64,000 bases of DNA from CAVXEF01 sp963827315 (GCA_963827315.1 CAWHAL010000002.1:1-64000), one strand, 5' to 3'; counted from the stretch's first letter, positions 54,016-63,635 are shown. Made by a program: numbers and translations. The notes: generated from the sequence alone by a model not told the origin.

Positions 54016-55107
54016 GTGAGAGTTATCATGAGACGAGCCTTATTATTCTTTCTGTTTGTTGTATTGCCCCTGTTCGGCTGCGTATTACCGACTCGTGCCG
54101 ACGCGCCGAGATTCGTCCTGCCACGAGATGGCACATTCTATGTCGAGGCAAAGCCGGTTTTCGCATTCAAAGCAACTTTGACCGAAAACTGGGTCTGTCC
54201 TAATGCCGGTGAGGGCACGCTGAATGTGTTTGCACCGGTGCTGCCCGAACTTCCCGGGCAAAGGAAGGTATCGACACGTTTGCTGGTCTCCAAGAACGAT
54301 AAACTGAAGGCTGAGGAAATGGTAGAGGATGGCATTGGTAAGAGGCCGATGCTCAGGCTGCGCATTGACTCAAACGAATTATCTCCCAAGTCCGGCATCC
54401 CTCTGCGTCTTGAGTACAAAGGAACCCTTTATGCGCGTACTCTGAAGCTGGGCAAGGCACCAAAGGCTGCAGCGGAGCTTACGGAATACGAACGGCACCA
54501 GTACCTGACGCCCTCTGCGACGATGGACTGCAACAACCCGGAGTTTTTGCGATGGATGAATGAGCAAGGGCTCAAGCAACGAGGGGATGAGGATACAATG
54601 CGGTTCGCCCACCGGGTCTTTACGCACTTTATCGAGAACGGGAAGTTCGGCGGCGACACGTCTAATTATGAGGCACGGCGTCCTTCGCGTGTGTGTAAGT
54701 CGCTCGCCAGCGACTGCGGCGGGTTTGCGCTTCTATTTGTGGCGGTGATGCGAGCCAACGAGATTCCGGCCCGTACGCTGTTTGGGCGCTGGGCAATCCC
54801 GCAGACCGACGAATACGGGCAGTATCACGTGATGGCAGAATTCTTCGTCGAGAAATCCGGATGGGTGCCGGTCGATATTTCAGGAACGATTGTGCATAAG
54901 CCCAATGACCCGAATGCCTTCTTTGGCAGCACCGATGGCAGGTTCATAGCGTTTCACATCGATACCGACCTTGAGCCTGCCAAAGGGTTTTGCCATGCCT
55001 GGGCCCAGTATATGCTACTTCAGTGGTCCGGCGAGGGAGATTTTTGGAAAGAGCACCGGGTTGACAGCAAGTGGGACGTGCAATGTCGCCCGCTAACGGC
55101 ACGATAG
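54016..55107 (+). CDS. Secreted transglutaminase-like protein
   Basis: 363 residues, GTG start; the ATG at 54028 is an alternative. Signal peptide RRALLFFLFVVLPLFGCVL with a possible lipobox. The core has the Cys in DCGGFALLFVAVM, the His in YHVMAEFFVE and the Asp in WVPVDISGTI, a full papain-like triad. It may cleave or cross-link peptides at the surface. It starts 6 bases after argS but that spacing need not mean shared function. Confidence 0.85.
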   Translation: MRVIMRRALLFFLFVVLPLFGCVLPTRADAPRFVLPRDGTFYVEAKPVFAFKATLTENWVCPNAGEGTLNVFAPVLPELPGQRKVSTRLLVSKNDKLKAEEMVEDGIGKRPMLRLRIDSNELSPKSGIPLRLEYKGTLYARTLKLGKAPKAAAELTEYERHQYLTPSATMDCNNPEFLRWMNEQGLKQRGDEDTMRFAHRVFTHFIENGKFGGDTSNYEARRPSRVCKSLASDCGGFALLFVAVMRANEIPARTLFGRWAIPQTDEYGQYHVMAEFFVEKSGWVPVDISGTIVHKPNDPNAFFGSTDGRFIAFHIDTDLEPAKGFCHAWAQYMLLQWSGEGDFWKEHRVDSKWDVQCRPLTAR

Positions 55108-55148
55108 TGCCGATGTGATGTCGCGTGCTTATAGGGAGCCAGTGTGCA

Positions 55149-55559
55149 ATGAAAATCATTACAAAAGATTTCGGCGTGAGCAGCAAACAGCGTAACCAGA
55201 CAATCGACATAACAAGTAAAGTCGAGGCGATTGTCAGTCAAGCAGGTATAACTGAGGGTGATGCGATAATCTACTGCCCGCATACGACAGCAGCGATAAC
55301 CATAAACGAAAACGCAGACCCATCCGTGATGCACGATATACTTTTGACACTTTCGGAACTTATACCTGAACACAGGTCGGGGTACCGGCACAGCGAAGGC
55401 AATTCCGACGCTCACTGCAAAAGCTCGATAATCGGCTGCAGCAAACAGGTCCTTATAAAGGACGGCAGGCCGGCACTGGGGACGTGGCAGGGGATATTCT
55501 TCTGCGAATTCGACGGCCCGCGCAGCAGAAAAGTATTCGTACAGGTCCGCGGGGAGTAG
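55149..55559 (+). CDS. YjbQ/UPF0047 family protein
   Basis: 136 residues from the ATG at 55149 (AGGGAG upstream). Family motifs: YCPHTTAAITINENADPSV (His, Asn), RHSEGNSDAHCKSSIIG and GTWQGIFFCEFDGPR. Some members have thiamine phosphate synthase-like side activity; the true role is unclear. The window also has a thiamine operon, but the two are 40 kb apart. Confidence 0.92.
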   Translation: MKIITKDFGVSSKQRNQTIDITSKVEAIVSQAGITEGDAIIYCPHTTAAITINENADPSVMHDILLTLSELIPEHRSGYRHSEGNSDAHCKSSIIGCSKQVLIKDGRPALGTWQGIFFCEFDGPRSRKVFVQVRGE

Positions 55560-55563
55560 AGGT

Positions 55564-55938
55564 ATGGGGGCCAACAGCCAGAGAAGAGGCTTTCGTAACG
55601 TCATCATCCTCAGCATTGTAAGTTTCCTCAATGACCTAAGCAGCGAGATGATAATGCCGATTCTGCCGATGTTTCTGCAGTCACTCGGCGCTTCCGGCCA
55701 GATTATCGGTCTGGTGGGCGGGTTACAGGACAGCCTTTCCAGTATTCTCAAAGTGATGTGCGGCTACTGGTCGGACAAGACCGGCAAACGAAAAATCTTC
55801 GTATATCTTGGCTACGGCGTCTCAACGGTTTTCAAATTGCTGCTGGGCATTTCCAGAACATGGCCCGGTGCGGTTGTTTTCTGTGCCCTGGAGCGAGTGG
55901 GCAAAGGTCTGCGGACCGCTGGCGCGATGCAATCATAG
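55564..55938 (+). CDS. MFS transporter, N-terminal part (frameshifted)
   Basis: First ~120 residues of a major facilitator transporter: three to four helices and the family loop DKTGKRKIFVYLG between helices 2 and 3. At about 55925 the frame shifts: the text goes ERVGKGLRTAG and stops, whereas the -1 frame continues with WRDAIIAESV. Missing one base restores the family sequence GLRTAPRDA-like. Starts 4 bases after the YjbQ gene. Confidence 0.8.
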   Translation: MGANSQRRGFRNVIILSIVSFLNDLSSEMIMPILPMFLQSLGASGQIIGLVGGLQDSLSSILKVMCGYWSDKTGKRKIFVYLGYGVSTVFKLLLGISRTWPGAVVFCALERVGKGLRTAGAMQS

Positions 55939-56756
55939 CCGAATCGGTAACCAGCCGGCGTGGCAGGGGATTTGGGATTCACCGCGGCCTCGATACGACC
56001 GGCGCGATTCTTGGTTCAGCCTCGGCCTTTTTGCTGCTTTGGTTTGGCGGGTTAGAAATCCGAACAATCATTCTTGTCGCAGGTGTTACCGGTCTGGCGG
56101 CACTGGCCCCGCTTCGATTTGTCAGAGAGCCGGAGGTCAGCCGGCAAGATACCAAGTTAAGAATCGGGCTCGCGATGCTTCCTGCACCTCTGAAATTGTT
56201 CATTCTGGTTTCGGGGATTTTTGCCTTAGGCAATTTCAGCTATATGTTCTTTGTTATGAGGGCACAGCATCTGTTTACCGGCAAATGGTCGATTGCCGCC
56301 CCCGTTCTTTTGTACGTGCTATTCAACATCTTCTACAGTGTACTGGCTGTGCCACTGGGTACTCTTTCGGATAAAACAGGGCGTCGGGCGGTCATTATTT
56401 TCGGTTACGGCCTGTTTGCAGTTGTGTCGCTCGGTTTTGCTTTTTGCAATTCGCTGTGGCTTTTTGTTGTTCTGTTTGCACTTTACGGCGTGGTCTTTGC
56501 GGCTATTGACGGCACTGGGCGGGCGTTTGTCTCCGACTTGGCCGGCAGCGGCTTCAAAGCGACCGCTTTGGGAACATTTCATACCGTAACAGGACTGGCG
56601 GCGTTTCCTGCAAGTCTCGCAGCGGGGTTTCTATGGGAGCATATCTCGCCCGCTGCGACCTTCGTCTTCGGCGGCGCAGCAGCTCTTGTCGCTGTTGCCG
56701 TCTTCCTTGCTTTCCGCAAGAGTTTGGTTGGATCCAAGCCGGACTCCAGCTCCTAA
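55919..56756 (+). CDS. MFS transporter, C-terminal part (frameshifted)
   Basis: The remaining ~280 residues in the -1 frame: RDAIIAESVTSRRGRGFGIH, then about eight further helices and the second GTLSDKTGRRAVII loop, ending at 56756. With the upstream half it makes a 12-helix transporter of about 397 residues. Substrate unknown. If the frameshift is real, the gene is dead. Confidence 0.78.
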
Positions 56757-56792
56757 ATCCGCCAAGGACTTGCTCCATAAGCGCAAAAAAAT

Positions 56793-56846
56793 GGCGAGGT
56801 GGTGGAACCGGCTGGGGGGGAAACCGGTGGGCCACGCTGCCTCGCC
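56793..56846 (+). other. tRNA-Leu-like remnant or hairpin
   Basis: GGCGAGGTGGTGGAACCGG resembles the 5' part of bacterial tRNA-Leu, and CCACGCTGCCTCGCC follows after an insertion of repeated CCGG/GGGG. The two ends (GGCGAGG/CCTCGCC) pair. No anticodon arm or T-arm is seen, so it is not a working tRNA. Confidence 0.35.
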
Positions 56847-56855
56847 GAGGTCCAT

Positions 56856-56878
56856 AGGCTGCTAAAGCAGCTTTATTT
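56856..56878 (+). terminator. Possible terminator after the MFS gene
   Basis: GCTGCT/AGCAGC stem with a 2-base loop and TTTATTT. The T-run is imperfect. Confidence 0.5.
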
Positions 56879-57159
56879 CAAGCTCAAAAGGTAAAAAGAT
56901 TAACCATCAACAAAAAATCTGTCAACCAAAATCTGGGAATATATCTGCCTCCTGGGAAATCAGCCACCCATACATTAGTTATTAGTATACAAGTTCTGAG
57001 AATAAAATGCAAGCAAAAAATCGCTGTTTTTTTGGTTTTTTTGTGGGGGCCAAAAGCCGACCGCGAAGCCGGTTCAACAAAGCGAAATAGCTTGAATATT
57101 CGGGCTTTCCGGCGTAATTTATAACGGACGAATGAAAACCCTGTTTTGGGAGCTTTACG

Positions 57160-58254
57160 ATGTCAACACAAAAAACTCCTGCAGTAGCAAAAGAGATAGT
57201 CAGAACCGCTGAGAATATCCACTCGAAGATTCTGAACAACAAAAGCCCAACACTGTCTTCTCCAATTCGCTCGCTGCAGAACGTCAAATATCAGGCCAAG
57301 GTGGGCTACTTCGAGATGCTGGGCAAAAACAAACAGCGTACCCTGACGGTAGGCACGGTAAAGACCTTCGCCCAGAGCCTCAAGATGATGTCCCTCGCCA
57401 AAGAACTCGTCGACAAAGACGACATGGCCACAAAACGAGAGGCCTACTATATCTCGAAGAACTGGGGCAAGGCCGGCTTCAGCGAACAGGCGGAGTCCGA
57501 CAGCATAATGGACGATATTGAAGCGATGTTCGGCATCAACCGCGAACAGATGAAATTCATACCTGAGGAAAAAGGCGGTGATATCGCCGGCAGGCTTATC
57601 GTTATTGACGCCGATGCTAAAGGGCGAAAGATAAAAATCGACTGTACCAAATTCGGCTCAGGCGCCTATTCTGTGCCGACGGACGTCGAGAACCTGCGAT
57701 TCAAGAGCGAAGCGAAATTTGTTCTGGCCATTGAGACGGCGGGGATGTTCCAGAGGTTAGTCAAATACAACTACTGGAAGACCACCAACTGCATCCTTGT
57801 CAGTATGGGCGGCGTGCCGACGCGCGCCTGCCGAAGGTTCATAAGAAGATTAACCGACCATCTGAAGATACCAGTCTATGCCTTTGTCGACGGAGACCCC
57901 TACGGTTATTTCAATATCTACAGGACCCTGAAAGCAGGCTCGGGTAATGCAGCACATCTGAACAAGTACTTCTGCGTGCCGAGTTCGCGATTTTTAGGGG
58001 TAACGCCACAGGATATCATAACCTATAAACTGCCGACCCATCCGCTAAAAGAGGTTGACATAAAAAGGGCCAAGGACGCACTGCGCAACGACCCATTTGT
58101 GAAATATCACAAGCCCTGGCAGGATGCGATTAACCAGATGCTGAAGATGGGCGTTCGTGTTGAGCAGCAGGCGTTCGCCAAGCACGGTCTGGACTTTGTG
58201 GTCAACGAGTATCTGCCCGCCAAACTAAAAAACATTTCAAAATTTCTGCCTTAG
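57160..58254 (+). CDS. top6A: DNA topoisomerase VI subunit A-like protein (Spo11 family)
   Basis: 364 residues. The catalytic 5Y-CAP Tyr is in TKREAYYISKNW (Tyr96 or Tyr97); the TOPRIM domain shows Glu in VLAIETAGMF and the DxD in FVDGDPYGYFN, followed by RTLKAGSGNAAHLN and the VTPQDIITYKL region. Topo VI is an archaeal/plant type II topoisomerase needing a B subunit with an ATPase. No B subunit is encoded in this window; neighbours are an MFS transporter and YggS. It may pair with a distant B gene or act alone. Confidence 0.88.
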   Translation: MSTQKTPAVAKEIVRTAENIHSKILNNKSPTLSSPIRSLQNVKYQAKVGYFEMLGKNKQRTLTVGTVKTFAQSLKMMSLAKELVDKDDMATKREAYYISKNWGKAGFSEQAESDSIMDDIEAMFGINREQMKFIPEEKGGDIAGRLIVIDADAKGRKIKIDCTKFGSGAYSVPTDVENLRFKSEAKFVLAIETAGMFQRLVKYNYWKTTNCILVSMGGVPTRACRRFIRRLTDHLKIPVYAFVDGDPYGYFNIYRTLKAGSGNAAHLNKYFCVPSSRFLGVTPQDIITYKLPTHPLKEVDIKRAKDALRNDPFVKYHKPWQDAINQMLKMGVRVEQQAFAKHGLDFVVNEYLPAKLKNISKFLP

Positions 58255-58353
58255 CGCTTTTTTACACTGGCGAAAACATCTGCAACCTGATATTTTTTTA
58301 AGGACAGTTTAGCGGTTTGAATTTCTGTAACTTAAATTCTCAACAGTTATCTT

Positions 58354-59076
58354 ATGGCGACGATTTCAGAGCGAATATCCCGCTTAAAAGATACCATAGA
58401 ACACGCGTGCCGCCGTGCCGGCAGAAACCAGAGCGAGATAAAACTTGTCGTCGTTACCAAATCGGCAGATATTGAGGCCGTAAAGGAAGTTATCGGTCTG
58501 GGGCTAACCGAACTCGGTGAGAATCACGTTCAGCGGCTGAAAAAGGTTTCCGCTCAGATAGCTGAATCTCCGGAGCGTGGTGAGGCTGGAGCCGCTACAG
58601 CTAAAAAAGTCAACTGGCATATGATAGGCCATTTGCAGCGAAATAAGGTCTCGGCGGTTTTACCCATCATTTCTTTAATTCATTCGGTGGACACACTTCG
58701 ACTGGCTGAAGAGATAAATAACTCGGCAGGCAGGGCAAACCTGTGTCCCAAGGTACTATTGCAGCTCAACACTTCTATGGAGCCGCAAAAGTACGGCGTT
58801 CCGACAGGAGCGGCGATGCACCTGGTCGAACAGATAGGGACACTGCCGAATCTGAAATTAGTCGGTCTTATGACAATGGCGCCGCTGACGCATAACAAGA
58901 ATATAGTTCGAGCGTGTTTTGCCCAGGCCAGAGAGCTGTTTATGGAGATGAAGGGCGAGAAGATAGTCGGGCCGGAATTCACCGAACTGAGTATGGGGAT
59001 GAGCTCGGACTACGAAATCGCCATTGAAGAAGGAAGCACCATCCTTCGCATAGGCTCAGCTATTTTCGCCGGTTGA
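58354..59076 (+). CDS. YggS/PLPBP-family pyridoxal phosphate homeostasis protein
   Basis: 240 residues. PLP Lys in LVVVTKSADIEAV; ELGENHVQRL, HMIGHLQRNKVSAVL, LVGLMTMAPL and ELSMGMSSDYEIAIEEGSTI are all conserved. It buffers PLP and affects amino acid metabolism. Length is normal. No upstream ribosome site of high quality. Confidence 0.93.
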   Translation: MATISERISRLKDTIEHACRRAGRNQSEIKLVVVTKSADIEAVKEVIGLGLTELGENHVQRLKKVSAQIAESPERGEAGAATAKKVNWHMIGHLQRNKVSAVLPIISLIHSVDTLRLAEEINNSAGRANLCPKVLLQLNTSMEPQKYGVPTGAAMHLVEQIGTLPNLKLVGLMTMAPLTHNKNIVRACFAQARELFMEMKGEKIVGPEFTELSMGMSSDYEIAIEEGSTILRIGSAIFAG

Positions 59077-59330
59077 TGTCGACCGCGAGCTACAATCAGC
59101 CTGTCCCGGACATACGAAAGTTATAGTAACCAAAGACCTAAAAAACTTGTCCTGCGGCACTGCTATAGCCCCCTGTCTTTAAGATAATTTCCGATGCAAA
59201 AGAAAATCCAACGGATGGTTAATACATTAACCCTACAAACGGCAAAAAAACCAGAAAAAACGCAAAGTGCCGACTCCAATAAGCCGAATTTTTTATGGCG
59301 GAACCTACAGATTGTTTCGGAGTCCTATAA

Positions 59331-60185
59331 ATGAGAAGAGTCAGCGGTAATTCGACAACAGCCGAGGCAACTGCCGTTGAATTGCCTGAAAATCCTGCAG
59401 GCGATAAGGCTGTTGCGAGCAGTCTGACCGAACAGCTTCGGATGGCTGGGCAGGTACAGCGGGATTTTCTGCCGAGCCAACTGCCGGACAACGAGCGGCT
59501 GCGGTGGGCGGCGATATTCCTGCCGGCTGAATGCGTCTCAGGCGACATCTACGACGTTGCGCGGCTCGACGAGCAGCACATAGGTTTTTACATAGCCGAC
59601 GTGGTCGGCCACGGGATGCCGGCTGCGCTTCTGACCATTTTTATAAAACAGGCGCTGGTCATGCGTCAGACAAGCGGCAGCAAATACCGGATATTCTCGC
59701 CGGCGGAAGTCATAGCCAACCTCAACTCGAGAATGACGGACCAGAAACTTTCCGCCAATCGATTCGCCACCTGCTGTTATTGCCTGTTGAATACAGCAAC
59801 TTTCGAGCTGACCTATGCACGTGGAGGACATCCGTACCCGATTCTCATAAGGCCGAACAAAGGGCCGCAGCGATTAGAAACACAGGGGTCACTACTCGGC
59901 ATCTTTGAGAATGCCAGATATACTCAGCAAACCATACAACTCCAGGCGGGTGACAAACTGCTGCTGTATTCCGATGGAGCCGAGCCTCTTATCGGCACCT
60001 TTGACGACGCAGGCAGCTTTAATTTCACAGAAGATTTCCGCCGGCTTACAAATCTGCCAATCGCTGATATGGCGGAGAAATTCAATGGTCTTATCCAGAA
60101 TCGAGGACCCAAAACATCCGGAATGGATTCGACAATCTCACCACAAGTTGACGACATCACAATGGTCGGCCTCGAAATACTTTAG
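59331..60185 (+). CDS. SpoIIE/RsbU-like PP2C phosphatase
   Basis: 284 residues. N-terminal variable part, then the PPM core: QVQRDFLPSQLP, FLPAECVSGDIYDV (Asp), IADVVGHGMPAALL (Asp-Gly-type), RGGHPYPIL, and DDITMVGLEIL at the end. These enzymes dephosphorylate anti-anti-sigma factors in partner-switching networks. No STAS or anti-sigma gene is in the window, so the partner is unknown. The palindrome at 60206 follows. Confidence 0.88.
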   Translation: MRRVSGNSTTAEATAVELPENPAGDKAVASSLTEQLRMAGQVQRDFLPSQLPDNERLRWAAIFLPAECVSGDIYDVARLDEQHIGFYIADVVGHGMPAALLTIFIKQALVMRQTSGSKYRIFSPAEVIANLNSRMTDQKLSANRFATCCYCLLNTATFELTYARGGHPYPILIRPNKGPQRLETQGSLLGIFENARYTQQTIQLQAGDKLLLYSDGAEPLIGTFDDAGSFNFTEDFRRLTNLPIADMAEKFNGLIQNRGPKTSGMDSTISPQVDDITMVGLEIL

Positions 60186-60205
60186 CAGCACAGCAAGCAA
60201 AAACT

Positions 60206-60220
60206 TCCGCCTACGGCGGA
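60206..60220. repeat. Short dispersed palindrome TCCGCC-TAC-GGCGGA
   Basis: Family member between the phosphatase gene and accB, followed by TAAAG. Confidence 0.8.
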
Positions 60221-60338
60221 TAAAGTTCACCAACCCTTCAGGCCACCAACAACGTGGGCAAGAAATTGTTTGCAAAAAGGCCTTGTGCGATTATACTTAT
60301 GGGTTTAATTGACACTTTTATTGGGAAGGGATGCAGCA

Positions 60339-60818
60339 ATGGCGCTAAAAAACGGCGACTTGGAGAAAATAAACGAACTTATTGAAATAATGAAACAAAA
60401 CGACCTGGTCGAAGTGGAGATAAAACACGGCGATGACCGGATATCACTGAAGCGTCGCCAGCCGGAACAACCGGCAGTTCCGGCTGCAGGGGCGAATACT
60501 ACAACTGCACCCACTGTGGATATAACACAAACCTCAGCCGGTGAAGTAACAGCTGTCGGCCAAGTGCAGAAAAATAACCTGGCATTGATAAAATCACCCC
60601 TTGTGGGGACCTTTTATGCCTCGCCGAGCCCCGATTCAGCCCCATTTGTAGAATCAGGCTCACACGTGGATGCCCAGACGGTCGTCTGCGTTATCGAAGC
60701 AATGAAGGTAATGAACGAGATAAAAGCCGAAATCAGCGGGACAATAGCCGAGATATTAGTAGGTAGCGGCCAGGCTGTCGAGTACGGCCAAGTGCTCTTC
60801 AAGGTCAAGCCGGACTGA
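60339..60818 (+). CDS. accB: Biotin carboxyl carrier protein of acetyl-CoA carboxylase
   Basis: 159 residues from the ATG at 60339 (GAAGGGA upstream). Helical start, a Pro/Ala/Thr-rich linker, and the biotinyl domain with the biotin Lys in CVIEAMKVMNEIKAE. accC follows after 56 bases. It carries carboxyl groups for malonyl-CoA formation. Confidence 0.94.
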   Translation: MALKNGDLEKINELIEIMKQNDLVEVEIKHGDDRISLKRRQPEQPAVPAAGANTTTAPTVDITQTSAGEVTAVGQVQKNNLALIKSPLVGTFYASPSPDSAPFVESGSHVDAQTVVCVIEAMKVMNEIKAEISGTIAEILVGSGQAVEYGQVLFKVKPD

Positions 60819-60874
60819 TTTGTCGTGCGTTGTGCGTACGGCGTGAAAAAATATCCAATACGCAATACGAGAAT

Positions 60875-62209
60875 ATGTTTTCAAGAATCCTGATAGCCAA
60901 TCGCGGTGAAATAGCGCTGCGTATCATTCGCGCCTGCCATGAACTCGGCGTCGAAGCGGTCGCCGTTTATTCGGAGGCCGACAAGGACGCAGCTTACCTG
61001 CAACTTGCCGACGAGGCGGTCTGCATAGGGCCGGCCAACCCTGCTGAAAGCTATCTGAATATCCCGTCCATCATAAGCGCCGCCGAAGTTATGGATGTCG
61101 AGGCGATTCACCCGGGCTATGGCTTTTTAGCTGAGAATGTAGAGTTTGCGCGGATATGTCGGGACTGCGGACTGGCGTTTATCGGCCCGCCGGCTGAAGC
61201 GATGGAGCTATTAGGCAATAAAGTGCGTGCCCGCGAGCTGGCCAACAAAGTCGAGGTACCAACAGCAGCCGGCTCCGAGATCGCCGTCGAAGAAGAGCAG
61301 GCTGTAAAACTTGCGAACAATATAGGCTATCCTGTAATGATAAAGGCTGCGGCCGGCGGCGGCGGACGCGGTATGAGGGTCGCGCATAATGACCAGAGCC
61401 TGCGCTCAGCATTTGCCGCAGCTAAGGCAGAAGCCGAAGCGGCATTCAGCGATGGCAGTCTATATCTGGAAAAGTACGTCGCTGAACCCAGACACGTCGA
61501 AGTGCAGATAATGGCCGACAGCGAAGGCAACGCGGTGCACTTTTTTGAAAGGGACTGCTCCATCCAGCGAAGGCATCAAAAGATGATTGAGGAATCACCC
61601 TGCCCAGTTCTGGATGAGCATGACAGAGAAAAACTATGCGAGGCCGCCCTGCGGCTTGTTAAAGAGGCCAAATATGTCAATGCCGCGACCGTCGAGTTTC
61701 TCTTAGACAAGGAGAAAAAGTTCTACTTCATCGAGGTAAATACCCGAATCCAGGTCGAGCACCCTGTTACCGAATTAGTAACCGGCCACGACCTTATTAA
61801 GCTGCAGATAAAGGTTGCCGCGGGGGAGAAACTTAATCTTGACCAGCGCGATATCAAACATACCGGCTGCGCGATTGAATGCAGAATCAACGCTGAAGAC
61901 CCGAAGAATAATTTTGCTCCCTGCCCCGGCACAATTACAAGATATATCCAGCCGGGCGGGCCCGGCGTCCGAGTCGATACACACGTCTATCAGGGATACA
62001 CCGTCCCGTCAAATTATGATTCGATGGTATGTAAACTGTTAGTCCATCAGCCCAATAGGATAGATGCGATAACCACGATGAAAAGGGCACTGGGCGAATT
62101 TGTCATCGAGCCAATCAAAACAACGATACCCGCCTGTTTGGACATTATTTCCCACAACCTGTTTGCAAAAGGCAAAGTTGATACGAGCTTTGTCGAACGG
62201 CATTTCTGA
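60875..62209 (+). CDS. accC: Biotin carboxylase subunit of acetyl-CoA carboxylase
   Basis: 444 residues from the ATG at 60875. ATP-grasp biotin carboxylase: FSRILIANRGEIALRI, GYGFLAENVEFAR, glycine-rich KAAAGGGGRGMR, ERDCSIQRRHQKMIEE and the EVNTRIQVEHPVTE catalytic strand. Operon with accB; accA and accD are elsewhere. A palindrome directly follows. Confidence 0.97.
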   Translation: MFSRILIANRGEIALRIIRACHELGVEAVAVYSEADKDAAYLQLADEAVCIGPANPAESYLNIPSIISAAEVMDVEAIHPGYGFLAENVEFARICRDCGLAFIGPPAEAMELLGNKVRARELANKVEVPTAAGSEIAVEEEQAVKLANNIGYPVMIKAAAGGGGRGMRVAHNDQSLRSAFAAAKAEAEAAFSDGSLYLEKYVAEPRHVEVQIMADSEGNAVHFFERDCSIQRRHQKMIEESPCPVLDEHDREKLCEAALRLVKEAKYVNAATVEFLLDKEKKFYFIEVNTRIQVEHPVTELVTGHDLIKLQIKVAAGEKLNLDQRDIKHTGCAIECRINAEDPKNNFAPCPGTITRYIQPGGPGVRVDTHVYQGYTVPSNYDSMVCKLLVHQPNRIDAITTMKRALGEFVIEPIKTTIPACLDIISHNLFAKGKVDTSFVERHF

Positions 62210-62251
62210 CAATCGTCGAGTGACGATTGTCATTCCCGCGAAGGCGGGAAT
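62208..62251. repeat. Two palindromes after accC, second a dRS3-like ATTCCC repeat
   Basis: GACAATCGTC-GAG-T-GACGATTGTC at 62208-62231 overlaps the stop codon, then ATTCCCGC-GAAG-GCGGGAAT at 62232-62251. The latter type (ATTCCC-N8-GGGAAT) is widespread in bacterial genomes. Confidence 0.8.
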
Positions 62252-62357
62252 CCAGTCCTTATTCTTAAAATCGCCGCACCAAAGACGAGCAGCAAGAACA
62301 CAGCACCAGTAGAAAACATTTTGTTAGCCATAAATGAATGGCTACCCAAGCCACGAA

Positions 62358-63635
62358 TCATTTCTCAAGAGCGATTAAATCATCGTAGGATTCGCGTTTT
62401 CGGATGATGGAGAATCTGCTGCCGTCGACAAGTACCTCGGCGGCGCGTGGGCGGGCATTGTAGTTACTTGCCATAGTAAAAGCATAAGCACCGGCGGTAA
62501 AGATACTGAGCAAATCGCCGCGTTTTACCGGCGGCAAGGCCCTATCCTGTGCAAAAAAATCGGTACTTTCACAAATAGGGCCGACCACGTCGACAACGTC
62601 GGTGCCGGCTAATTGCAGGTCTTTATCCCGTCGGATCGGTACGAATTTTTTATCGACTTTTGTCGGCCAAATGAAATGAAATGCGCCATACAACGGCGGA
62701 CGAATCAAATCGTTCATTGCTGCATCAACAATAACAAATTTTTTCGAGCCGCTGCTTTTCAGGTATAAAACCTGCGTTACCAAAATCGCTGCGTTAGCAG
62801 CAATACTTGCGCCCGGTTCGAGAATAACTTTTAGATTCCTGCCCTTCAACAACGGCACAATGGCGGCGGCATAATCTTCCGCGGTCGGCGATTCAGCGGT
62901 TACATAATCGGCTCCGTATCCTCCGCCGATGTTAACCGCTTCGATAGTAAATCCATCGCTGCGCAATTGCTCAATCAGCGACAATACTTTTTTTATCGCT
63001 TCAATATATGGTTCAACGGTTTTTCCGGCAGAGCCTAAATGTATGTGGATTGCGCAAAGCTCAACCGAATCATTGCTGCCATAGTCGGCGAAAATCTTTC
63101 TCGCTCGCTCGATGTCGACGCCGAACTTGGTTTCCTTCTTGCCGGTAGTGGTAAATCTATGCGTTTTCGGGTCAACGTCAGGATTGACTCGCACAGCAAC
63201 CTTGGGCTGTTTTCCCTGCTGTCTTGACAGGCGAATGAGGTTTTCCATCTCAGCTTGCGACTCGACGTTGAAGTAGCCGATACCTGCATCGAGTCCTTCA
63301 ATGATTTCCCTGTCGGTTTTGCCAACGCCGGCATAAACAATTTTTGACGGCTCACCTCCTGCTTGCAGGACACGATACAATTCGCCGCCGCTGACGATGT
63401 CGAATCCGCTGCCCGCGCCAGCTATAAATTTGAGGATATTGATATTGCCGCAGGCCTTGACGGAATAGCAAATTGTTGTATCAAGCTGGCTATAGGCCTT
63501 TTGAATCTTTTGCAAATGGTCTATGAAAGTGGCCTTGCTGTAGATATAGACGGGGGTGCCCGTCTTGTCGGCAACTTTTTCAACCTCTACGTTTTCAACG
63601 AACAGCCTGCCGTTTTTGTAATCGAAGCAATCCAT
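62358..63635 (-). CDS. lysA: Diaminopimelate decarboxylase
   Basis: 425 residues. Converts meso-DAP to lysine with PLP. Seen: PLP Lys in CYSVKACGN, HLGS loop (IHIHLGSAG), the GGGYG phosphate motif and the CESTDFFAQDR catalytic Cys region. Length is normal. The DapF-like protein at 12939 is far away, so lysA is not in a lysine operon here. Confidence 0.96.
   Translation of the reverse strand: MDCFDYKNGRLFVENVEVEKVADKTGTPVYIYSKATFIDHLQKIQKAYSQLDTTICYSVKACGNINILKFIAGAGSGFDIVSGGELYRVLQAGGEPSKIVYAGVGKTDREIIEGLDAGIGYFNVESQAEMENLIRLSRQQGKQPKVAVRVNPDVDPKTHRFTTTGKKETKFGVDIERARKIFADYGSNDSVELCAIHIHLGSAGKTVEPYIEAIKKVLSLIEQLRSDGFTIEAVNIGGGYGADYVTAESPTAEDYAAAIVPLLKGRNLKVILEPGASIAANAAILVTQVLYLKSSGSKKFVIVDAAMNDLIRPPLYGAFHFIWPTKVDKKFVPIRRDKDLQLAGTDVVDVVGPICESTDFFAQDRALPPVKRGDLLSIFTAGAYAFTMASNYNARPRAAEVLVDGSRFSIIRKRESYDDLIALEK

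Larger units (their letters stand above)
56757..57159. other. Intergenic region before the Top6A gene
   Basis: About 400 bases containing a tRNA-Leu-like fragment (56793-56846), a small terminator (56856-56878) and an AT-rich stretch up to the Top6A start. No Top6B gene is present here. Confidence 0.5.
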
